A stretch of 64,000 nt of DNA from JBGZFC01 sp964346495. GTDB taxonomy: Bacteria > Bacteroidota > Bacteroidia > Bacteroidales > Dysgonomonadaceae. Under the pieces are notes generated by a model. That model was not told the origin of the DNA. It saw only the letters and a list, made by a program, of their open reading frames with translations, and ran no database searches. Position numbers and translations under genes: made by a program. Every line of letters starts with the position of its first letter. Position 1 is the first letter of the stretch. Positions 35,901 to 42,608 of this stretch are shown one piece after another. The stretch lies in contig CAYFUW010000002.1 in assembly GCA_964346495.1 (NCBI GenBank), positions 32,072-96,071 on the forward strand. The letters run 5' to 3'.

Positions 35901-36616
35901 CTCTCTATCTCTTTTGTTTGAAAGAAATCTGGTTTATCGCCACTTGCCGGTGCGAACTGTTCAATATCGGGACCTTGGAAAAATGCAACGTTATCTTTAT
36001 AAGCCGATATAAGCGTATTCGGATTTACTCTTGATGTTTTTTTGATAAGTTGAAATAGAGAACTCTCTTTCTCTTCGCCATCTATAACAAATGTTCCGTT
36101 AAAGATTTTGTGACGACAATGTTCCGAGTTTACCTGAGAGAAACCAAACACCTCGCTGTCGGTCAGCTTACGTCCCATTTTTTTGCTTACATCCTCTAGA
36201 TACTCAACCTCATCTTCGCTTAAAGCCAAACCTTCTTGCTCATTGTATGCTGAGATATTATCGATAAAAATAACATCTTCGGGTTTTTTATCAATTAGGA
36301 AAATATTTTGGTCTAGTTGCTCATATTTTCGTTGCAACATCTGGTCGAAATCGCTCTCAGGTGTTAAAGGCAAATACTCTTCGATACGAACAATATTTTC
36401 AATTGCCATATTTTGAGTAATTTCCACCGCGCAAGTGCTCCAGGGTGTTACCATTTCGCGACGCGGACCAATAAAAGCTCCCTCTATGGTACTTTGATTT
36501 ACAAACTCTGAATTGCCGAAAAGCCAATTCAATTTATCTATCGATTCATCAGAAAGTTTATCGGTAGTTTGTACCGCGATTATTGAATGCAATGGTGTTT
36601 TGAAAAATAAAATCAT
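32933..36616 (-). CDS. purL: phosphoribosylformylglycinamidine synthase (large, single chain)
   Basis: A purine-biosynthesis enzyme of 1227 residues that converts FGAR, glutamine and ATP to FGAM. It is the single-chain form found in Bacteroidota and Proteobacteria. Order: N-terminal PurS-like domain (about 1-120), linker, duplicated AIR-synthase-related domains ([44 protein letters not shown]), then a C-terminal class I glutaminase with the nucleophile in [14 protein letters not shown] and the His/Glu pair in [13 protein letters not shown]. The length is near the E. coli enzyme (1295). ATG at 36616 gives [12 protein letters not shown]. A -7 box at 36695-36702 leaves a leader of about 75 bases. 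Confidence 0.96.
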   Translation of the reverse strand: [1227 protein letters not shown]

Positions 36617-36694
36617 ATAGGTTTGTTAATTAATCAGGTATGAACCAAAATCTGGATAATTAGTCCAATTATTACCTTTATGTTATTTAAAGTG

Positions 36695-36702
36695 CAAAGT
36701 TA
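36695..36702 (-). promoter_or_regulatory. candidate -7 element of purL
   Basis: Minus-strand TAACTTTG fits TAnnTTTG. The transcript leader before the ATG at 36616 would be about 70-75 bases. No PurR-like or riboswitch fold was recognised in it. Confidence 0.5.
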
Positions 36703-36739
36703 ATGAAAATAGAGCGGATTTTGAGAATTAATTCTGCTT

Positions 36740-36771
36740 TTTGTGAGTTTTAATAAATGGATGTATCTTTG
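36740..36771 (+). promoter_or_regulatory. promoter of the LysE-family gene
   Basis: TTTG (36740-36743), a 20-base spacer, TATCTTTG (36764-36771): a near-perfect Bacteroidota promoter, 22 bases before the ATG at 36793. It is one of the clearest promoters in the window. Confidence 0.75.
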
Positions 36772-36792
36772 CAAGCCAAAATTAGAGAGTGA

Positions 36793-37419
36793 ATGCATAT
36801 TTTTGAAATAATTATTAAAGGAATAATTATAGGAATTTTAGTATCTGCACCTATGGGACCGATAGGGATGCTATGTATTCAGCGCACATTGAGTCGTGGC
36901 CGTTGGCATGGCTTTGTATCGGGTTTGGGTGCGATGGTTTCTGATTTGGTTTACGCCTCCATAACTCTTTTAGGAATGAGCGTAGTAAATGATTTTTTGA
37001 CAGCCAATGAAATAATGCTGCAATTAGTTGGCAGCATTGTGTTAATTTTATTTGGAATAGGTGTTTACAGAAGTAATCCTCTAAAAGGTTGGAATCCTAA
37101 TGTTCAAAATGGTGACACCCGATATATTAAAGATTTTGTTTCATCTTTTTTTCTGACTCTTTCTAACGTTGCTATAATTTTTGTATTTATCACACTCTTC
37201 GCTCGTTTCCAATTCAATCCAATGGAGCACGGACCAAGCTATATTCTCTTTTATCTTGCCTCTATAGCAATTGGAGCACTTGCATGGTGGTTTTTTATTT
37301 CCACCTTTGTATCAAAAATTCGCAAACATTTCAATCGTCAGGGAATAGTTTTATTAAACAGAATAGTAGGAGTTTTACTGACTCTGATTGGTATTGGCGG
37401 TTTTTTATATTTGATTTAG
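36793..37419 (+). CDS. LysE/RhtB-family exporter
   Basis: An inner-membrane protein of 208 residues with six predicted helices. The N-terminal SAPMGPIGMLCIQRTLSRGRWHGFVSGLGAMVSDLVYA segment matches the LysE superfamily signature (G-P-N/I-G ... G-x-GA-x2-D). LysE/RhtB proteins export amino acids such as lysine, homoserine or threonine; the substrate here is not readable. It has a short leader and strong promoter, and it stands alone, diverging from purL. A palindromic repeat follows at 37442-37462. Confidence 0.85.
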   Translation: MHIFEIIIKGIIIGILVSAPMGPIGMLCIQRTLSRGRWHGFVSGLGAMVSDLVYASITLLGMSVVNDFLTANEIMLQLVGSIVLILFGIGVYRSNPLKGWNPNVQNGDTRYIKDFVSSFFLTLSNVAIIFVFITLFARFQFNPMEHGPSYILFYLASIAIGALAWWFFISTFVSKIRKHFNRQGIVLLNRIVGVLLTLIGIGGFLYLI

Positions 37420-37441
37420 ACGAGCTTACCAATCTTCTGTT

Positions 37442-37462
37442 GGAGGGATTTGCAATCCCGAC
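37442..37462 (-). repeat. 21-base palindromic repeat, copy 2
   Basis: GGGATTTGCAATCCC flanked by GGA and GAC. This is identical, on the minus strand, to the element at 10973-10993. It lies between converging genes and might reduce read-through. Confidence 0.75.
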
Positions 37463-37488
37463 AACGTCAAACTCATCACTTTTCACTT

Positions 37489-37986
37489 TCAACCGTGCTT
37501 CCCTATTTCAATAACTTCCAAATCTCGAATATTACCATTATCTAATACAAAACGCAATAGAGTTCTCACACGGTGGAATCCGTATTTACCGGCAGCACCC
37601 GGATTTATATGCAGACAATCTAAATTGTTATCGTAAATCACTTTCAAAATATGAGAGTGTCCACAAACGAATAGTTTTGGCGGATTTGAGAATAGCTTAG
37701 ATTTAACCCGCAAGTCGTATTTGCCGGGATAGCCACCGATATGTGTCATAAGCACATCTACTCCTTCTAAGGAGAATCTTAAAAATTCAGGATAAACTCT
37801 CCTTGTGGCAAAATCGTCGATATTGCCGTAAACCGCACGAAACGGTTTTAGTGTTTCAAAACGTTGCGCCAATTGCAAAGAACCGATATCGCCCGCATGC
37901 CAAATTTCATCGCAATCGGCAAAATAGTGCTCATATTTTTCATCCCAGGTGTTGTGTGTATCGGACAGAAGACCTATTTTTTTCAT
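37489..37986 (-). CDS. YfcE/MJ0936-type metallophosphoesterase
   Basis: A cytoplasmic phosphodiesterase of 165 residues of the calcineurin-like superfamily. Metal ligands are present in the expected order: DTH (Asp9, His11), GDIG, GNIDD, THIGGYPG and GHSH. No cap domain or signal peptide is seen. YfcE-like enzymes hydrolyse phosphodiester model substrates, and the natural substrate is usually unknown. It diverges from ppk1 across a 112-base spacer with facing promoter elements. Confidence 0.88.
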   Translation of the reverse strand: MKKIGLLSDTHNTWDEKYEHYFADCDEIWHAGDIGSLQLAQRFETLKPFRAVYGNIDDFATRRVYPEFLRFSLEGVDVLMTHIGGYPGKYDLRVKSKLFSNPPKLFVCGHSHILKVIYDNNLDCLHINPGAAGKYGFHRVRTLLRFVLDNGNIRDLEVIEIGKHG

Positions 37987-38016
37987 TTAAATGGAGAGTT
38001 TAAGACAAAAAGTAGA

Positions 38017-38024
38017 TACTTTTG
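38017..38024 (+). promoter_or_regulatory. candidate -7 element of ppk1
   Basis: TACTTTTG matches TAnnTTTG and gives a leader of roughly 70 bases. It overlaps the presumed 5' end of the divergent yfcE-like transcript. Confidence 0.5.
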
Positions 38025-38048
38025 TGCCAAACATTATTTTTTTCGGAA

Positions 38049-38056
38049 CAAAGTTA
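38049..38056 (-). promoter_or_regulatory. candidate -7 element of the yfcE-like gene
   Basis: Minus-strand TAACTTTG fits TAnnTTTG, 63 bases upstream of the ATG at 37986. It lies inside the predicted ppk1 leader. Confidence 0.45.
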
Positions 38057-38098
38057 CTAATTTTACAGTAAAATAAAGTAGCAAACCAATTTTTCGAT

Positions 38099-40165
38099 AT
38101 GGATTATAAATTTTTTAAGCGAGATATAAGCTGGCTCTCATTCAATTATCGTGTTTTACTTGAAGCCAAAGATGAGCGATTACCTATTTATGAACGCATA
38201 AAATTTCTCTCTATCTACTCTTCCAATCTCGAAGAGTATTACAAGGTGCGTGTTTCCGGATATCACAGCTCGTTATTAAGTACTATAAAACGAGACGAAA
38301 GCAAAGAGGAAGCACTGCAAACTTTGGAGGAAATCAATGCAATTGTAACAGAACACGAGAAAGAGTATTACCACATCTTTAATAATATGATTCTTCCGGA
38401 ACTGGAACGCAATAATATTATCCTATATCAAACGCATGAGGTAGAACCGTTTCATCGGGCATTTGTGGAAAAATATTTCAACGAAGAGGTTTTCCCCTAT
38501 ATGCAACCGATGATAATTCAGAAAGATGCTATACACTCGTTTATTCAAGATGGTCGTATATATCAAGTTATCAGTCTTGTAAAAAAAGGCAAGAAGAAAA
38601 CCGGTGACAATTCGGACTATACGTATGCCATCATGAAAATTCCTTACACGAAAATACCGCGTTTCGTTGAATTGCCAACGATTGGTGATAAACACTATAT
38701 TATATTTATCGATGATATAATTAAAGCGAACCTGACAAGTGTTTTCCCGGGTTATAAAATTGTGGATTGTTACAGTATTAAGATTTCGCGTGATGCTGAC
38801 TTCTCTCTCGAAAATGAAGACCAGGGAGATATAGCAGAACGCATCTTGAGAAAAGTACGCAAGCGTAAAATTGGTGCTATTACTCGCTTTCAGTACGACA
38901 AAGATATGCCGGACTACTTTCTGCAATATTTGTGTGAAACTTACGAGGTAGAGGACGAAGAGTTGTTACCTTCTGGTAAATATTTGAATCTGGCTGACTT
39001 AATGGATTTGCCAAATCCCGTAGGAGCTTCACTCAAACGACACCTTCCACAATCTTTAAGAGTACCGCAACTTGAATCAAGTAGCTCTGTATTAAGCGTT
39101 TTAAGAAAAGAAGATATACTTTTACACTTCCCCTACCAGTCGTTTGACTATCTGCTCAGATTTTTGATGCAAGCAGCATTCGACCCGAAAGTATTGGAAA
39201 TAAAGGTCACTCAATATAGAGTTGCAGAAAATTCTGCAGTAATTAACAGCTTGATAAGTGCAGCTAAAAACGGTAAAAAAGTAACTGTATTTGTCGAATT
39301 GAAAGCTCGTTTCGATGAAGAGAACAACTACTTAACATCGGAGATGATGCAACAGACAGGAATAAAAATTATACACAGCTTACCCGGTCTAAAAGTTCAT
39401 GCTAAGTTGGCATATGTACGCAAACGCAGCAACGATAAAAATAACCCGATAAAAGGTTATGCATATTTAGGAACGGGTAATTTTAATGAAAAAACTGCTC
39501 GCATCTATTCCGATAAAGGATTGCTGACATCAAATCAGGAATTTATAGAAGATATTGACGAAGTTTTCAGAATTTTGGAAGGCAAACCGCAGATGCATGA
39601 ATTTAAACATCTGCTTATTGCCCAGTTCAATATGCTACCGGGAATACATCGATTGATTAATCAAGAGATAGAAAATGTAAAAAAAGGAGGTAAAGGGCAT
39701 ATTGTTCTCAAATTGAATAGTTTGGAAGATAAAGGCATGATTACCGCTCTCTATAAAGCAAGCGAAGCAGGAGTAAAAATCGATTTGATTATCAGAGGAA
39801 TATGCTGTTTAGTCCCAAATCAACCTTACAGTAAAAATATTACCATTACCCGCATCGTGGATGCTTACCTGGAACACTCGAGAGTGTGGTATTTTTACAA
39901 CAACGGCAAAGAAGAGATATATCTCACATCGGCAGATTGGATGGAGAGAAATCTACATCGTCGCATAGAAGTGGCATTCCCGATATATGCACCCGAATTG
40001 AAGCAGCAAATAATTGGCATTTTGATGATCCAACTACAAGATAATCAAAGCGCTGTTTGGGTAGATGAGAATATGGAGAATGTTTTTAAACGAAACGATT
40101 TGCCACCAATCAGAGCCCAAAAAGAGGCGTATAAATATTTAGAGAAAGTAACTTATAATAAATAG
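38099..40165 (+). CDS. ppk1: polyphosphate kinase 1
   Basis: A membrane-associated enzyme of 688 residues (same length as E. coli PPK1) that reversibly transfers the ATP gamma-phosphate to polyphosphate. Domains run in the usual order: N-terminal helical domain (FFKRDISWLSFNYRVLLEA, with SNLEEYYKVRVSG), head domain, and two C-terminal phospholipase-D-like domains. The autophosphorylated His is expected in GLKVHAKLAYV and the second catalytic His in YLEHSRVWYF. No ppx is adjacent. A 77-base gap with its own promoter separates pyrE. Confidence 0.95.
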   Translation: MDYKFFKRDISWLSFNYRVLLEAKDERLPIYERIKFLSIYSSNLEEYYKVRVSGYHSSLLSTIKRDESKEEALQTLEEINAIVTEHEKEYYHIFNNMILPELERNNIILYQTHEVEPFHRAFVEKYFNEEVFPYMQPMIIQKDAIHSFIQDGRIYQVISLVKKGKKKTGDNSDYTYAIMKIPYTKIPRFVELPTIGDKHYIIFIDDIIKANLTSVFPGYKIVDCYSIKISRDADFSLENEDQGDIAERILRKVRKRKIGAITRFQYDKDMPDYFLQYLCETYEVEDEELLPSGKYLNLADLMDLPNPVGASLKRHLPQSLRVPQLESSSSVLSVLRKEDILLHFPYQSFDYLLRFLMQAAFDPKVLEIKVTQYRVAENSAVINSLISAAKNGKKVTVFVELKARFDEENNYLTSEMMQQTGIKIIHSLPGLKVHAKLAYVRKRSNDKNNPIKGYAYLGTGNFNEKTARIYSDKGLLTSNQEFIEDIDEVFRILEGKPQMHEFKHLLIAQFNMLPGIHRLINQEIENVKKGGKGHIVLKLNSLEDKGMITALYKASEAGVKIDLIIRGICCLVPNQPYSKNITITRIVDAYLEHSRVWYFYNNGKEEIYLTSADWMERNLHRRIEVAFPIYAPELKQQIIGILMIQLQDNQSAVWVDENMENVFKRNDLPPIRAQKEAYKYLEKVTYNK

Positions 40166-40178
40166 TTTTCTATACAAA

Positions 40179-40211
40179 TTGAAGATTTTAGATATTAAAG
40201 CACTACTTTTG
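40179..40211 (+). promoter_or_regulatory. promoter of pyrE
   Basis: TTG (40179-40181) and TACTTTTG (40204-40211) with 22 bases between them, 31 bases before the pyrE ATG. Confidence 0.55.
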
Positions 40212-40242
40212 CAACAAATTTAGAATAACAAGAGAGTAATTT

Positions 40243-40893
40243 ATGAAAACGATAGAGAAAATTACAGCTAAAAAGCTACTAGAAGTAAAAGCGGTAAAAC
40301 TGCAACCAAATAATCCTTTCACCTGGGCATCGGGATGGAAATCGCCCATTTATTGTGATAACAGAAAACTTTTATCGTATCCCGAAGTACGTGATTTCTT
40401 AAAAATACAATTTTCACGACTTATTTTAGAAAAATATCCGGAAACTGAAGTTATAGCCGGAGTTGCTACCGGTGCAATTGCTGTCGGAGCATTGGTAGCT
40501 GATTTGCTAAACCTGCCATTTGTATATATCCGCTCTGCTGCAAAAGGTCACGGATTGGAAAATCTTATCGAAGGCGATTTGAAACCAAATCAAAAAGTGG
40601 TTGTGATTGAAGACCTTGTATCGACAGGCGGTAGTAGTTTGAAAGCCGTAGAAGCTATCAGAAACAACGGCTCCGAAGTATTGAGCATGATGGCTATTTT
40701 CACGTACGGGTTTCCGGTTGCCGAAGAGAGCATGAAAAATGCTGATGTAAATCTAACAACACTTTGCAACTACGATGCTATTCTACAAGAGGCATTGGCA
40801 ACAAATTATATAAAAGAGTCTGAACTTGTTACACTTCAAGAGTGGCGCAAAGACCCCGAAGCATGGACTAACGCGCTGGCTAAAAACGAATAA
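40243..40893 (+). CDS. pyrE: orotate phosphoribosyltransferase
   Basis: A pyrimidine-biosynthesis enzyme of 216 residues that joins orotate and PRPP to give OMP. The PRPP-binding motif VVVIEDLVSTGGSSLKAVEAI is at about 122-142, and the substrate loop AGVATGAIAVGALVADLL is present. RSAAKGHGLENLIEG is the flexible catalytic loop. ATG at 40243 begins MKTIEKITAKKLLEV. It is two bases before the SRPBCC gene, so the two are co-transcribed. Confidence 0.95.
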   Translation: MKTIEKITAKKLLEVKAVKLQPNNPFTWASGWKSPIYCDNRKLLSYPEVRDFLKIQFSRLILEKYPETEVIAGVATGAIAVGALVADLLNLPFVYIRSAAKGHGLENLIEGDLKPNQKVVVIEDLVSTGGSSLKAVEAIRNNGSEVLSMMAIFTYGFPVAEESMKNADVNLTTLCNYDAILQEALATNYIKESELVTLQEWRKDPEAWTNALAKNE

Positions 40894-40895
40894 TA

Positions 40896-41315
40896 ATGAC
40901 CGAATTTGTAAGCGATATAAAAACCATACCGCACAACGACGATGTGGTATATCGGGTTCTGTCCGATTTGAGTAAACTGGAAACAGTAAGAGACAAAATC
41001 CCTGAAGATAAAATCAAAGAGTTTTCGTTCGATGCAGATAGCGTATCGTTTCATGTCGATCCGATTGGTATTGTTAAATTTATTGTGGTAGAGCGTGAAC
41101 CGAATAAATTGGTAAAATTCAAATCGGAAAAGTTGCCTTTCGATGTTTTTTTGTGGATACAATTGGTACAGAAAGCCGAAAATGACACCAAACTGCGAAT
41201 GACCGTTCGTGCCGAACTAAATCCATTTATTAAAGGCATGGTATCTAAACCGATGAAACAGTTGGTTGATACAATTTCAAATACTTTGGCTGTGCTGCCG
41301 TACGATCAGATTTAG
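40896..41315 (+). CDS. SRPBCC-family protein
   Basis: A small protein of 139 residues with the START/polyketide-cyclase-like (SRPBCC) pattern: MTEFVSDIKTIPHNDDVVYRVLSDLSKLE, a beta-sheet middle with FIVVEREPNKLVKFKSE, and a long C-terminal helix (GMVSKPMKQLVDTISNTLAVL). Such folds bind small hydrophobic ligands. It follows pyrE by two bases in Bacteroidota as a commonly conserved pair, but its function is unknown. No signal peptide; it is probably cytoplasmic. Confidence 0.8.
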   Translation: MTEFVSDIKTIPHNDDVVYRVLSDLSKLETVRDKIPEDKIKEFSFDADSVSFHVDPIGIVKFIVVEREPNKLVKFKSEKLPFDVFLWIQLVQKAENDTKLRMTVRAELNPFIKGMVSKPMKQLVDTISNTLAVLPYDQI

Positions 41316-41379
41316 TTTTGATGGATGACTGATGATGCGATTTCGCAAGAGGGCGAGTTTGCGAGAAAAATTTATTACT

Positions 41380-41418
41380 GACAACAAAAAAGAGACGCCA
41401 TAATATGACGTCTCTACA
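41380..41418 (-). terminator. AGAGACG hairpin terminator (repeat-derived), second copy
   Basis: Arms AGAGACG (41392-41398) and CGTCTCT (41410-41416). Read on the minus strand it is followed by a T run, so it can end the aguB transcript; the A run on the other side lets it work for pyrE/SRPBCC too. It is the same element as at 10463-10490. Confidence 0.7.
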
Positions 41419-41476
41419 ATTCTTCTATGTAAAAGTTCCCAAATCCCAAATAAAACGCCACGAAACGTGCACCAAT

Positions 41477-41511
41477 CAAATCGTAAATCCAAAATCCGAA
41501 ATCGCAAATAA
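41477..41511. repeat. five degenerate 7-base tandem units after aguB
   Basis: CAAATCG, TAAATCC, AAAATCC, GAAATCG, CAAATAA, starting two bases beyond the aguB stop. The unit length (7) matches that of the tract after the moxR stop at 6969-7049, although the sequence differs. Confidence 0.65.
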
Positions 41512-41513
41512 TA

Positions 41514-42401
41514 TTAAATTCTATATCTTTTCGTAATTTCAGAGTACGCATCAATACGACGGTCGCGGAAGAAGGGCCACCAACGGCGAACATTTTCTGT
41601 TCTCGATTTATCAATCTCAACAACTACTTCAATCTCCTTATCCGTTGAAGCTTCATACAGAAATTCCCCTTGCGGACCACAAACAAAACTATTCCCCCAG
41701 AAAGAGATACCGTTTGTTTGTCCCGACGGGACTGGTTCATACCCCACTCTATTTACTGAAACTACCGGCAAACCATTTGCCACTGCATGAGCACGTTGAA
41801 TCGTAATCCACGCATTTCGTTGTCTGTTTTGCTCATCTTCCGTATCGGTCGATTCATAACCTATGGCTGTAGGATATATCAATATTTCGGCACCTGCCAT
41901 TGCCATTAATCGTGCAGCTTCGGGATACCATTGGTCCCAACAAATCAGAACACCCAATTTCCCTACCGATGTCTCTATCGGATTGAAACCCAAGTCGCCG
42001 GGTGTGAAATAGAACTTTTCGTAGTAAGCCGGATCGTCAGGAATGTGCATTTTGCGATATGTGCCTGCCATGCTTCCATCCTTCTCAAGCACTACCGCTG
42101 TATTGTGATAAAGTCCGGGAGCACGTTTTTCGAACAGAGAAAGAACGATAACTACCGACAACTCTTTTGCCAACTCACCAAACAGACGAGTTGAAAAACC
42201 GGGAATAGTTTCCGCCTGATCAAAAACCTGCACATCTTCGGTTTGGCAAAAATATAATCCGTTGTGCAACTCTTGCATAACGATCAACTCAGCACCTTGC
42301 GATGCCAAATTGCAAATTTTAGTCTGTAAACGCGACACGTTATCATTAATGTCTGCCGTATTGGCTTGCTGAATAATTCCAATTTTTATCTTGTCTTTCA
42401 T
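41514..42401 (-). CDS. aguB: N-carbamoylputrescine amidase
   Basis: A nitrilase-superfamily enzyme of 295 residues that hydrolyses N-carbamoylputrescine to putrescine, CO2 and ammonia in the agmatine route. The Glu-Lys-Cys triad is in VMQELHNG, TYRKMHIPDDP and LICWDQWYPEA. Wording such as PGDLGFNPIETSVGKLGVLICWDQW and the C-terminal RRWWPFFRDRRIDAY is the AguB pattern. ATG at 42401 (MKDKIKIGIIQQANT) is preferred to an ATG 42 bases upstream, because the family starts there. The usual partner aguA (agmatine deiminase) is not next to it in this window, so the pathway is split or aguA lies elsewhere. Confidence 0.92.
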   Translation of the reverse strand: MKDKIKIGIIQQANTADINDNVSRLQTKICNLASQGAELIVMQELHNGLYFCQTEDVQVFDQAETIPGFSTRLFGELAKELSVVIVLSLFEKRAPGLYHNTAVVLEKDGSMAGTYRKMHIPDDPAYYEKFYFTPGDLGFNPIETSVGKLGVLICWDQWYPEAARLMAMAGAEILIYPTAIGYESTDTEDEQNRQRNAWITIQRAHAVANGLPVVSVNRVGYEPVPSGQTNGISFWGNSFVCGPQGEFLYEASTDKEIEVVVEIDKSRTENVRRWWPFFRDRRIDAYSEITKRYRI

Positions 42402-42561
42402 AACTGTTATCATTGTTTTTTTAAAATTCGTTTGAAAAATCACTTTAAAAATGATTATTACAAAAATAATAAAAACAAATTGAATAAATAGCTCATTGCG
42501 CCAAATTAAGCATTATCAACAATATTACACCGTTTATTCTGCTGGTTTTATAATAAATTGC

Positions 42562-42569
42562 TACTTTTG
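42562..42569 (+). promoter_or_regulatory. candidate -7 element of porW
   Basis: TACTTTTG fits TAnnTTTG, about 40 bases before the GTG start at 42609. Confidence 0.45.
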
Positions 42570-42608
42570 TAGTTTATAAAATGGGTTGTTTACTTATTTA
42601 CGAAGAGA

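Noticed and set aside
38423..38926. 167-codon frame opposite ppk1
   Set aside because: Antisense to a conserved catalytic gene; composition is typical of shadow frames.
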